A stretch of 41,741 nucleotides of DNA from Chromera velia. Lineage: Eukaryota > Sar > Chromeraceae. Below are positions 11,581 to 21,998 of this stretch, one piece after another. The position numbers were made by a program, and so were the translations under genes. Below the pieces are notes generated by a model that saw nothing but the letters and a program-made list of their open reading frames with translations, was not told where the DNA came from and searched no databases. The stretch lies in NCBI GenBank assembly GCA_018398765.1, contig JAHBMJ010000728.1:1-41741 (forward strand), in the 5' to 3' direction. Numbering within the stretch: the first letter of the stretch is position 1; each line of letters opens with the position of its first letter.

Positions 11581-14500
11581 GAACAGAATCGATCAAGGGA
11601 GGGGAGGGGGAGGGAGGTAATAGGGAGAGAAGTGAGTAGACGGGGAAAGAAGAACAGGGCAAGATTTGAAACAATACTGGGGTACTGAAAGGGAACAAAA
11701 GAGGCACATAGATTCAATCCACCATACATGTACATGATGCATTCTTTATGACATGTGCTGTATTTGCCAGTAAGGTCTCATTTTACGCATGTTGTGTGGG
11801 TCTCTCTGGGTGGTTGGGGGGAGTTGGGTGCGTGCTGCATGAACTCATGATCATGTGTGTGTGTAACTCTTTCTGCATTACATGCGTGGTGATCAGATGA
11901 ACAAAACTCGTCTGTATGCAATCAATCGGATGGAACCAAAGCATCTGCATTTTTCCTTTCGTGACTTGTTGTGTCTGTCCGTTTGCATGTGCATGAACAC
12001 CGGTGCTCGCTTGTGACTGTGAATAGCCTTTGATGAATGTCTCTGTCCGCACTCTGCCCCGCCAGGTAGTCAGTCAAGCCTTTGATTGTCGTCTGATGCA
12101 ACGAAACGGAAAGAAGAGAACACAGCCAATTCGAATGCACAGGCACTCTGCAGTATTCACAACGAAGAAAGGACAGCGGCATAGCATACACCTTCTGCTC
12201 TCTGTATGAATGTCGGAAGTCCCTACGAAACAGACATGCAGAGAGAAAGAAAGGAAAGCAAAGCAAAAAGGGTGGGGGGGAACGGTGGGACGAAGGTAGA
12301 AAGACAGGCATGCAGAAAAGCTAGGACAAGCACAGAAAGAAGTCTCTAAAAAAGCTCTGATGAAAGAACGGCAAGAAGAGAAGTCGTTGGGGTCGATACG
12401 TTGGCGACAACGAAGAAAAGGAAAGAAAGCATTTCCCTCCTCTCTCTGCAATCTCTCAGATGAAAGAGGAGGGATGGAGGGTCGATGAGGTGAAAGAAGG
12501 AAGTCCAACATCTATCTCCCTATTCTCGTCTGTTCTCGTCTCTTGAGAAGACCCCTCCCTCTCTTAAGTCTCTCCCTCTCTCTTCCCCCCCTCCTTGGCG
12601 TTAGAAGGAACGCGGTCGTCCGGTCTCGTCTCGTCTTGTCGCGATGGATGAACGGACTCGCGTGCTTCTTTCGCTTTTTTTCAATTCAATAATCAATCGA
12701 ATTTGCAGACAGTCAGTCGCATGCAACAAGGAACAAGACGCACCATCCATCTCTAGCTGAGCGTGTGCGCATGTTGGCCTTGACTGTTGCCCTGCATGCC
12801 TAGTGCATTTTTCGTGTTTGCTTTTCAAATCAAACTGTCTTTCGCTTCTTCTTTGTACCACCTGCTCTACTCGATCGCTGGCCGGCCTGTTGTTGGTTGC
12901 CCGACGGAAGGTGTGGGTCTTCTTCTTCTTGATTGATGGATCGGTGTGGGTGGGTGGGTGGGTGATCATTTGTCATTGTCATGCAGTATTCGCGTATCTG
13001 CCCGTTTTCGCAGACAGATCCCCCCGTCTTTTCTGATGCAGCAAGTCGTCTTTACATTCTTTCTCTTTCTCTTTCTCTTTTGTAAAAGAGTGAATAAGAC
13101 TTCGTGTTTTCTTTCTGTCTTTCGTTCCTTCGTTTGTGGTTTGCATGTTGGAGTGTGCATTCATTTTGCTTTGCTTGTCAACAAACAAAAGCGACCAGCC
13201 TGCATCTTTCTTCTCATTCATGTCACTTTTTGTTTTTGGCCTTCGTACTTGACCTGCGGGTGTATCATTTGTTTGTGTTTGTGGAGAACTTGATGAAGCA
13301 AACCCATCTGTCTGGAAACGAGCGAAATAATTTCTGTATGCATATATATATATACATATATGAGGAGGCAGAAGCAGAGAGCCCGTGTGCAGATGAAACC
13401 TGTGTACATACCCGTATGAAATCTCACCCGGGTATCTTTGTGCAGTGCATGTACGATCGATCGATCGAATGATTGATTGACGGAAGCAAGAGAAGAGACA
13501 GAGAGAGGAGGCGATATGGCGGTGTGAGTGTGGCCTTCTTCCCCTCAGTGGAAAGGCCGCGGCTGCTGCAATGAAAGTGACGAAGAAAAAAGAATGGGCT
13601 CTGGGTGATTGATTTTTTTCGTTTAACCCCTTCTGCTTCATTCATTTCTCTCTGTCTGTGTGTGGTTCACTCTTCCATAATTTTTTTTCTGTTAAGTGTG
13701 CGCGCATCAACAGAACGGAGAAACCTAGTAGGTGTGAATGCAAGTTCGATTTCTTCCTTTGTCTTTTACCGAACTTCCAAGCGTTCATGCATGGAGGAGT
13801 GTGAAAATAGTTCTTTCTGTCTCTCTCTTTCTCTGTCTCTCTCTTTTTTTTCTGTCAAGTAAGGGAATGGATTCTTTTCAACCATTCGCCTTTCTTCTCA
13901 TGCAGACAAGGTCGCTTTCGTATCATTTTAATGTGCCAGTAACACAACGGAGAAACGCATTGCTTTTTAAGTTTGACTTCCCTCTTTTCTTCTTCCTCCT
14001 CTTCAACTTGCGTTGAAAAATGTGCAGATACTCTGTGTTAATTTCTTCTGTCTTTTTACAGCGTCTTTTCTACTTTCTTTCTCTGTTTTCTTTCTTTCTT
14101 TTGTGCCTTCTATCTCGCTGTCTTTCTTCTTTCTTTCTCTGTTTCCTTATCTCTTTAGACGGCCAGAAAAGAAGTCATTCAGCCTATCTGACCGGGGAAG
14201 GAGAACGTACATCAGACACAGTACTCTAGGGATGTGCAGAGGCTCGGAAAATCAACGCACGCATGCAGGGAAAAAAGAGAGGATCAGGGATGGGAGTCAG
14301 CAAGGGCAAGGGCGGAGGAAATCAAAAGGCAATCTGTCGCCTTGTGAGAGTGCACATGCGCTGAATGCTTTCGATTCTTTTTCTTTCCGTCCGTTCTGTG
14401 AGCCTGTACGGTTGAGTTTGGGAGTGTGTGGTTCTTTCTCTTTGTTGCAAGAGGGCGTCGTCTTGTCTGCATGGCGGTCCTCTGTCCCACACACAACCCG

Positions 14501-16168
14501 TCTCCCCGTCAGCTTGCCAGAAAGCAATTAATTCTCTCTCGGTGCACATTGAATGGCCCCCCTGTGGACGCTTTGAAGGAGGAAGCGTCATCACTCACGG
14601 AGGGAGTCTGATGTGTCTGTCAGCATAGATGCATGCAGTCAGGAAAGTCTCTCTCTGCCTGCGTGCTGATCGACTGACTGACAGACTGACAGAAAGATCG
14701 GACGGGCGTTCAAGGGTGCGAGAGGAAGGAAGGGAAGAAAGACGCAAAGGAACGACACGCAAAAGAGGAGAGGCAGCAGATCGAGAGGGGATACCCTCTG
14801 TAGGGTTTCTTTCTTTCCCACCTCCCACTAACATTCATTTATCTATTCTTCTGTCAGTTTGGGTGTCTGTGAAGGCGTGCAGGCACATGAAGAAGTGCTG
14901 TCGTGTTTTTCTCTCTCTCTACGGTGGTAATGGTACATACGTATCGCTCAATCCCGTCCATCCGCCTCCATCTTTCACCCATTCATTTCCGACCGTTGAT
15001 TTGAACGTTTTTTTCCCTCCCCCGCCCCTAGCTGAATTTTCGTTCCGCCTCGTTTCCTTTCAACACAGCGGCCGGCCGAACTGCCTGCCTGCTTTTTCGC
15101 CTGCCTTGTCAGGGAAGGCTCCGTCGAATGTGGTGATTTTTCGGACAGTGACATTCGCTTGGAGAGAGGCATGCAGGGAAAACCATGCTTCCACAGTAAG
15201 CACAGAGAGAGAGAGAAGACCGACACACAGACAGATGAATTAACAGATGAATGGAGGGGTGGAGAAACGAAAGCTGCTTCGTCGCGCAGCACTCAAGCGT
15301 TGTTTGATCGATGTCAAGGGGAACCCATTTGCGCACTCATTGCTCGATGGGAAGGTTTTTGGTCGATCAAACAGTCATCCTCCTCAGGCTCCCTTATAGA
15401 ATGTATTTGCCTCCCCGTTCGTTAATTGAAGGGAAACAATTTCAACCGGATAATAGCACTGGCATCTTGCGTATGTGTGTTGATTGGCATAACCATACTG
15501 CATGCTGATTTAGAAAGTGGAATCAACTTGCGAATAAACAATTCAAGTTCAGTTAAACTATAAGCTTGAATGAATGAATCAATGGATGCGTAGATGGATG
15601 GATGGATGGATAGATAGAAAACATGGCGGGCGGCCGTTATGCTATTCATACACTGGCATCGAGCTAGAGACTAGGCTAGAGATCAATCAATCAATCAATC
15701 AAAGGCAGTCACTAGTAGGGCGGTCATCTAATGATCGATATATCTAATGTTACATACATATATTTAATATTGTTTAAATTGATTGTTAGTTATTACATAC
15801 TTAGAAAAAGTTATGAATATTTAAAAATTTTTGATTTTATGATCTAGATTTCAATATCTCCGAACCACCTGTAAAAATTTTATCTTGACATTTATTAAAA
15901 ATCTAGTCAAAAATCGTATAGGATCCGCTGATATTGCTGCACCAGCCTTACGTTGGCCCTTAACCGCCTCTTCCCCACTGCCGCTAACTACCAGTAACTG
16001 CCGTACAGTCTATATTCGATGTCAATCGATGGTGTATGTCAGAGGTACAAAAACTTTGAAACTTCTATTTTTTAACTTGTCGGTACTTGCCAGGCGGTAT
16101 GCGAGTGTCAGTATTGGCTGTATGTATGCATACACATGGCCGCATTAGTCCAGCGCCGGTAAACAACA
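11581..16168. other. Spacer without a recognisable gene
   Basis: Open frames here are composed of Ser/Phe/Leu-rich or Lys/Arg-rich low-complexity sequence from pyrimidine and purine tracts, and I recognise no protein. Simple repeats include an AT run near 13340-13362, GATC repeats near 13453-13468, TGGA repeats near 15594-15609 and CAAT repeats near 15683-15702. Base composition becomes strongly AT-rich from about 15720 to 15910, unlike the surroundings. The synthase 3' UTR presumably occupies the first few hundred bases. Confidence 0.6.
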
Positions 16169-16299
16169 TGTGGCCCCAGAAAGCAAAAGTAAGGTAAAGC
16201 AGGGAGCACTTACCAAACTCTCTGAGAGCCTATGATATATGCAGCTTTGGTTAAAAATTTAAAGGCCGTAGAAAGCTCCCCTCCAAATTAGCTCAGAAA
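16169..16299 (+). repeat. Dispersed repeat, copy 1
   Basis: This segment shares a series of blocks in the same order with 40786-40920: TGTGGCCCC(A/G)GAAAGC, GCACTTACCAAAC, CTGAG, ATGCAGCTTT, an A-run, GAAAGCTC and GCTCAGAAA. The two copies are about 131 and 135 bp long, with diverged spacers. A further GGCACTTATCAAACAAT block follows at about 16340-16356, so the element may be longer than the part I can align by eye. Nothing in it codes for protein. Confidence 0.75.
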
Positions 16300-16518
16300 T
16301 ACTCAGCATCAAAAAAACACCACAGCACCGGACACGCGGGGGCACTTATCAAACAATTTCTTTTCGCCGTTTATCGCCGTAATCATCGCCGTTTCAAACA
16401 GCTTGCGTACGTGTCAACCAGTTGTAATTTTTCTTGTTTTCCAGGGCCGTTCGCAAGCTTGCTTGCGTCAGATAGCGCACCGGCCGGACAGTCTCCGCGA
16501 AAAGAGTTCTGAAAAAGG

Positions 16519-16623
16519 TCCTCGGGGAGACTCGAACTCCCGACCTCCCAGTTACAATTTGACATTGGATCCATGGGATCGCAAAGGCAAAACTGGGCGC
16601 CCTACCACTGGGCCACGAGGACA
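16519..16623 (-). tRNA. tRNA gene with intron (Thr-UGU or Gln-UUG; anticodon unresolved)
   Basis: Read on the minus strand, GTCCTCG pairs with CGAGGAC as the acceptor stem. The D arm is GCCC-AGTGGTA-GGGC, the anticodon stem CCCAG/CTGGG, and the T arm GGGAG-TTCGAGT-CTCCC. The A box (TGGCCCAGTGG) and B box (GTTCGAGTC) promoter elements are intact. A TTTTT Pol III terminator follows one base after the acceptor stem. The anticodon loop has 41 nt instead of 7, implying an intron of about 34 nt. Cutting near the usual place gives UUG (Gln). If the 3' part of the loop carries the anticodon, it reads UGU (Thr) with U33 and A37. The base after the acceptor stem is C, which is unusual. Confidence 0.8.
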
Positions 16624-17086
16624 TTCGAGCTGAGTAGGGGGGGTGAAGCATGGTCAGCTAGGTGCATGAGGCCTTTAATTTCTCGTTGAAGTCTCGCTCT
16701 TCCTGAGAGTACCATTGCGGCGACGTCAAACAGTGATGCTTGTTTGTTACATTCATGTCACTTCAACGCCTCAGCTTCTCCTCCACAATCTGGTGGGTAC
16801 CGCAGGGCCACATATAGCCACATCAACCCCCGCATTTGTTTTGATTGAGAGAGTAAGGGAGCCGTCTCGTCTCCTCTTGTAATTCGACTTCAAGAGCATA
16901 TTAATATCAAGAGCAGACTTCTTGCGTTTGTGCATGCACTTAAGAGCGAGGGACTGATCAGACAGAGCTCAGTCCCGACGTGGTTGAATCCGTTGGACTC
17001 CACTTTTTCTCTCCCGGGGCAGTGTGAGCTGGCACGGAACAAGTTGTCCTCCCGTCTCTGATTTTTTTTGCTTGGTTGCCGTCTCC
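16624..17086. other. Spacer between tRNA and dehydrogenase genes
   Basis: It should contain the promoter and 5' UTR of the dehydrogenase on the plus strand. I see no clear core promoter motif. A pyrimidine-rich stretch (about 17046-17086) directly precedes the start codon. Confidence 0.4.
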
Positions 17087-18457
17087 ATGGCAGAACAGAA
17101 CGCAAGCACCCCGACAGGAGCCCAGAAGGAGGCCGAGCCAAAAATGCTGGCCATGTTCCTTCCTGGAAACTCTACCGTGGAGTTGAGGCAGGTGCCGGTT
17201 CCGACTTTGACTCGAGACACGGATGTTCTCGTGCGCATTCGCGCGTCCACAATTTGTGGCAGCGACATTCGGTGCATCTACAAAGAGCACCTCGGGCAGG
17301 GGCCCGAGAGGTATCAGAATGTGATAGCGGGACACGAGCCTTGCGGGGAGGTGGTTCGGTGTGGGAAGGGCACACGGCGTTTTCAGCCGGGTGACAGGGT
17401 GGTGATTTACCATATCAGTGGGTGTGGTGTGTGTGTGGATTGCAGAAAAGGGTTCATGATCTCGTGCAGGTCTGAGAAGTTCAGAAGAGCGTATGGGTGG
17501 CAGAGAGACGGGGGGATGGCTGAGTTCTGTGTGGCAGAAGAAAAGGATTTGTTGCCGCTTCCGGAGGGTTTGACTTTCTTGGATGGAGCTCTGGTCGCGT
17601 GTGGGTTTGGGACGGTGTTTGAGGCGCTTACAAAGATTCAAGTGAGCGGGAGAGACTCGTTGCTTGTCACAGGAATGGGGCCCGTGGGGTTGGCTGCGGC
17701 AGTAGTGGGTGCCAAGCTGGGTGCAAAGAGAATAATTTGCGTTGATAGGGATGAGGACCGGTGTGTTCTCGGGAGGGGACTGATTGTGCGGGCGTTGTCC
17801 CGCAGCAAGAAGGGATTGGAAGGTCAGATCGAAACTGCGAGCTCCAACGGGGGGGGGCAGGAAGGGGAGTCAGAGGGTTCCCAGCCCCCTCCTGAGCTTC
17901 ATGTGATTTGCAGCTGTAGTGGGTCGGTGGCTACGGGGAACGGGGTTGAGATGGACGGAGATGGAATTTCAAGTCTGAACGGGAAATTCAATTTTTCCTC
18001 AAAAGGTCCGGAGGGGATTTTTCGAATGCCGGGCACAGATGCCGCTCTTGATTTGATTCGGTGTCTGTGCGCGGGGGGGAAGGATTTCAGTGTGAAGAGT
18101 CAGGGGTTGAATAGAAATGCGGGTGCAGAGAAGTCGATTGACTGTTCAGGGAACGCAGAGGCCCGAGCGCTGTGTGTGCGCGGGACAAAGGACTTTGGTT
18201 GTGTGGCGTTGGTGGGAGAAGGGGGAAAGTTGAGTGTGGATGCAAGTCCGGATGTGATACATGGTCAGAAAATGATTTATGGTTCTTGGGTGACGAGCGT
18301 TTGGCTGATGGAGGAGCTCCTCTGTCAGCTTGAGGAGTGGGGCGTTCACCCTGAGGATTTGGTCACGCATGCTTTCCCTTTACAGAAATCTGCAGAAGCA
18401 TATGAAGTGATGAGTAAAGGGGGCAAGTGCGGTAAGGTTGGAATGGTTGTGCAGTGA
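17087..18457 (+). CDS. Zinc-dependent medium-chain alcohol/polyol dehydrogenase, intronless
   Basis: The protein has 456 residues from the ATG in CCATGG at 17087; upstream in-frame codons offer only non-ATG starts. It is an MDR-family oxidoreductase. The catalytic zinc ligands are Cys57 (ICGSD) and His83-Glu84 (GHEPCGE). The structural zinc site is Cys113, Cys116, Cys119 and Cys127. The Rossmann motif is G196-x-G-xx-G201, and Asp220 ends the second strand, which favours NAD over NADP. The family oxidises alcohols or polyols (threonine and sorbitol dehydrogenase-like). Residues about 238-345 form an insertion rich in Gly, Ser and Glu inside the nucleotide-binding domain. Usual members are about 340-360 residues long, so this insertion accounts for the extra length. 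Lack of introns, unlike all neighbours, could mean retroposition or lateral transfer. The substrate cannot be told. Confidence 0.9.
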   Translation: MAEQNASTPTGAQKEAEPKMLAMFLPGNSTVELRQVPVPTLTRDTDVLVRIRASTICGSDIRCIYKEHLGQGPERYQNVIAGHEPCGEVVRCGKGTRRFQPGDRVVIYHISGCGVCVDCRKGFMISCRSEKFRRAYGWQRDGGMAEFCVAEEKDLLPLPEGLTFLDGALVACGFGTVFEALTKIQVSGRDSLLVTGMGPVGLAAAVVGAKLGAKRIICVDRDEDRCVLGRGLIVRALSRSKKGLEGQIETASSNGGGQEGESEGSQPPPELHVICSCSGSVATGNGVEMDGDGISSLNGKFNFSSKGPEGIFRMPGTDAALDLIRCLCAGGKDFSVKSQGLNRNAGAEKSIDCSGNAEARALCVRGTKDFGCVALVGEGGKLSVDASPDVIHGQKMIYGSWVTSVWLMEELLCQLEEWGVHPEDLVTHAFPLQKSAEAYEVMSKGGKCGKVGMVVQ

Positions 18458-18739
18458 TCACAATTTGTGAGTCACTTAGCGGGACATACACTGAGTCTGA
18501 GCCTGCTATGGTTTGATTGAAAACTTAGGTGTCGCACTGTGTGACTCGCAGATAAGAAAGAAAAGAGTTGGACCAGTCTTTTTTTTTTTTTAATTGTTTT
18601 ATTTCAATCAAGTACCTTTGGAAGCTTCTTACTAAGTTTTTTTCTGTACTAGTTCCTAGCATAATAACTTGCTTTAAGTTTGAAATGGGAATCATTTCCG
18701 TTTCATAAAATAGTAGTTGTATACGTTCGACGCTCGATC

Positions 18740-19650
18740 TGATTGATTGATTGATTGATTGATATGTTCCGCCCTAGGGCTTTCCCGCTATGTCTATTTG
18801 TCGCCAGAGCTAGCAGGGCAGGGCGTTCCCCAACCTAAGCTGAGGTATCAGACCCCGCCCTCGGGGCCCGCCAGAGTCTGTTGCCCTGGCCGCTGCTGCA
18901 TGATTGTTCGTTGTTCGAGCCACGGCTCTGGATCCGCGTTGGCTTTCTCCTGATCTGAAACGGTATGTGATTTGGGCTTCCTCACTCTTTTTGTTTGCTT
19001 TATCAATCTTCTTCTGCGGCTTCCTCTTTCCCCACCCTAACGCTCCTTCGGTCGTCTCCAAGTTATCAATTGTCTCCTCATATTCTTTTGTTAGTCTCTC
19101 GATCGCCCGCTGCCTTCCAGTGATTCCTGCATGTCTGGCCACCAGAGCGTCTCCCTCTATGTATCCGTACCATCCTGAACACTCCTCAAACACCCTCCGT
19201 CTGAATGATGCCCATCCCAAAAACTCATCCACTCCGGCATGACATTCATTCAACAGAAAACAGAAAAGCGTCGAGTTGTCCCTTTTTCCCTCTTCTCTGT
19301 TGAGCCCTTCTCTTTCTGTGGCTGCCTTTCTAGCTTTTTCTTCCATCTTACTATCCTATTTCCCTTCTTTCTTTCTGAATATCTCTGCTCTCTCTCTGTC
19401 AAAAACAGGACATTCTGTCACCAGATGGATTTCATCTTCCACCACCTCGATTCCCAACCACCCTCGACAGAACTGGCACAACCTTTTCTGTAACGGCCCC
19501 TTCTCTCCCCCCCTTACCGGAATTTTTCCCTAAGTTGCAGCCACAGCCCTGTCTCCCACCCTGCATGCTGCTCTCCTCCTATGTTTTGATCGCGGCACCA
19601 CTCTCGTGTAGCAAAAAGGGGCACCGATCTCTAGCTGCGTAATCTATCGA
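18740..19650 (-). mobile_element. Possible decayed retroelement (non-LTR-like), low confidence
   Basis: On the minus strand the segment holds one moderately long ORF and ends in a tandem ATCA/TTGATT-type tail (about 18740-18763 on the plus strand), as seen at 3' ends of some non-LTR elements. A short related motif (ATCGATTGATTCG) lies near 19647 at the other side. No reverse transcriptase or endonuclease motif is visible. The boundaries are guesses. Confidence 0.25.
18810..19346 (-). CDS. Hypothetical charged protein, 178 residues
   Basis: The ATG is at 19346 on the minus strand. The middle part (GWASFRRRVFEECSGWYGYIEGD, then a Glu/Lys-rich helical stretch) has a composition like real coding sequence, unlike the simple-sequence ORFs around it. 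The first about 30 residues are purine-tract-derived, so the true start may be further in or preceded by an intron. No known family is recognised. It could be a fragment of a mobile element ORF or a small single-copy gene. Confidence 0.35.
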   Translation of the reverse strand: MEEKARKAATEREGLNREEGKRDNSTLFCFLLNECHAGVDEFLGWASFRRRVFEECSGWYGYIEGDALVARHAGITGRQRAIERLTKEYEETIDNLETTEGALGWGKRKPQKKIDKANKKSEEAQITYRFRSGESQRGSRAVARTTNNHAAAARATDSGGPRGRGLIPQLRLGNALPC

Positions 19651-20072
19651 TTGATTCGATTCTGCATGCCCTACATATTTTACTTTGTGTATACTAAAAT
19701 AAATTAAGAAAAAAAATTTTCTTTTGATTGTCAAACCTACCTTTGCGTCTAGCTTTGCGTACAGGATTTATACTTGATTTTACCTTACTTTTGACTTTAA
19801 AAAAATAATGAAGGTAGTAAGGTTTGGCCGGGCGTACAGGGTAGCACACGCAGAGCGAGCGTGCAAGATGGAATTAATACGTCCCGAACCGGTTATACCG
19901 GAATGAGCTGTTTGCAATTTGATGTAATGTCGGATGCGTATGCATGCACAATCAATGCAAACGCACTGCGCGGCGGCATGCAGTTAGAATTGATGCAAAT
20001 AGAAGAAATGCTTGTATTGAAGTGAAGTACTGAACAGTCGTTTCACGATCGTAAGGCCATGTTATGTGCATG

Positions 20073-20080
20073 AGTGCCTA
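20073..20080. repeat. Target site duplication, left
   Basis: AGTGCCTA is repeated exactly at 20648-20655 on the other side of the inverted-repeat element. Confidence 0.85.
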
Positions 20081-20647
20081 TACACTGTGCTGTTAGGAGT
20101 AACTAACTTAGTTTAGTTACTCGGGCGGCCGTTAGGCCGCTGGGTAACCATTTTTGTGGTTACGGTAATCATGCAGAGTCACATTGATTACCGTTGTTTT
20201 GGTAACCAAAACAGTGGTAATCGTTCTTTTAAGCTAGACAAACTACTAACAAAATAGTAGGTAAATTGAGTACTAAAGATATATTCATTGCAAAGTTTTT
20301 TTATATCCACAATATCCGTAAGTTAAAGTTAAGTTTTTAACACTGTAGAAGCATTGTAGAAGCAACCAGAAGCAACTAAGACAAAACAAGTTTAAAAAGA
20401 TTTTTTTTTACGTCGTACATATGCAGTTTTAAAGCTATATATTTCTCCGATATTAGATCCTGATTCAATATATTTGCGGTCAGATACGGTCAGATTACTG
20501 CGGTAGCGATAGTCTCCTCAAACCCCCCTAGTTACCAATTTTGGCCCATTTTTAGGTTACCAATTTGATGGTAACTACTAGTTACCACTAGTGGTAACCA
20601 AAAGCTTTCTGAGAAGGGCCGGTAGTTACTCCTAACAGCATAGTGTA
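20081..20647. mobile_element. Non-autonomous DNA transposon (MITE) with terminal inverted repeats
   Basis: The left end begins TACACTGTGCTGTTAGGAGT (20081) and the right end is its inverted copy (20624-20647). The 24-bp ends differ at one base. An 8-bp direct duplication, AGTGCCTA, flanks the element at 20073-20080 and 20648-20655. Inside both ends are several GGTAACC/GGTTACC-type motifs in both orientations. There is no ORF of note, so it would need a transposase supplied elsewhere. An 8-bp duplication is typical of hAT elements and also of P and Merlin. The superfamily is not settled by the ends alone. Confidence 0.88.
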
Positions 20648-20655
20648 AGTGCCTA
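20648..20655. repeat. Target site duplication, right
   Basis: AGTGCCTA matches 20073-20080 exactly. Confidence 0.85.
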
Positions 20656-21968
20656 GATCGAGCGCCTAGCATAAAAAAAATAAACTTAGCATGCAGGTTG
20701 TTTTTCCCATGTCTGATGTATATCTGCATCTACTACTAGTGAGTATAGGTCTGCATAGTTAAAAAAACTTGAACAGTTGAACTTAATTAATTGATCAAAA
20801 AAATATTTTAATTTAAAATATGTTTGAAACAATTCAAAACAATAATGCGTCCTAGATCTTATCTACAAGACTGTAACTCAGGCTATATATTTGCAACTAA
20901 TTCATAAACTTTGAAGAATTTTAGTGTCAATCAAATATGGAGGATACGGTTGTTTCCTGGATACCTAGGAGGATACATTCTTGTAGATAAATTCAAGTTG
21001 ATTCAACATGCATGGATTAAATTTTTACAAATGCATGGAGGACCCAATTCATCTTTTCCGGATTGATCATTGTCAGTAAATCAAGCGATCGCACAGTTAA
21101 CTCTTCCTCTGTTTTCCCTCACGGACAGCCAGGAGAGCTTTCAGCCAGGAGAGCTTTACAAGTCCCAAAACGAAAGAGGGCGACTCTCTCTATCTCCCCT
21201 CTCTCTTTGCAAAAAATGACTGACAGCTCTTCCACTTCTCTTCCACTGACTGTTCATGCCAACGAACAGACGTTTGATGGAATCAAAAGTCAGTCACCCA
21301 ATCGAAGCCTAATTCACAGTCGTTCACACAATGCTATGCAGTCAGTGTACCGATCTCAATGGAGTCGGCTATGTGCATGCATGGACGTCCAGAAATGCAG
21401 ATAGATTGCGGTGTTACGTACTCAAATTCAATCATGAACTTTTCATTCAAATTTGACCTGAATTTTTCTGTGGAACACACACACGCACAGCAAAATTCAT
21501 GTCAGTTCATTCATGCATGCAGAAAGGAAGCGCTGGCTTCCCTCCACGCTCCCATGGATGGAATATTTCCCCTTTCTCTTTTTGCTTTTCTGTCTTTCCA
21601 TTGATCATCCCCCTTTGAGGGCATCGGCCTTGCTTCTGTTCCAACCACCGTGTTTGTACCTGTGTTTTCTCTGCGCTTCTTCCATCATGCCAGTCTTTCT
21701 GCCTGCCTGCTCTCTCTTGTTCTCTCCGCAGCTGGCTGAGAAGAAAGACTGAAAAAGGAAGAAGGAAAAACGACTGCAAGACGAAAGGACCAACCAAGAG
21801 AGGAGAGCAAACGAAGTTACCAAGGAAGAAGAAGGCGAGCGCCCCACCTCTTCAGGGCCTCTCGCTCGCAGCGCTACTTCTCTCTCTCTCTCACTCCCTT
21901 TATCTTTCCTTCCCGGTGAGCACACACAGTGGTTGAATTGATGAATGAAGCTATAGAAATTTTGGACA

Positions 21969-21998
21969 CAAACACACACACACACACACACACACACG
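21969..21998. repeat. (CA)n microsatellite
   Basis: About fourteen CA units in an otherwise gene-free region. Confidence 0.85.

Noticed and set aside
12074-12511. Cys/Phe/Ser-rich minus-strand ORF
   Set aside because: It derives from purine-tract sequence, with no recognisable motif and no splice context.
14629-15243. 204-residue plus-strand ORF
   Set aside because: It has low-complexity composition (Arg/Glu then Pro/Ser) and crosses several simple repeats. There is no family resemblance.
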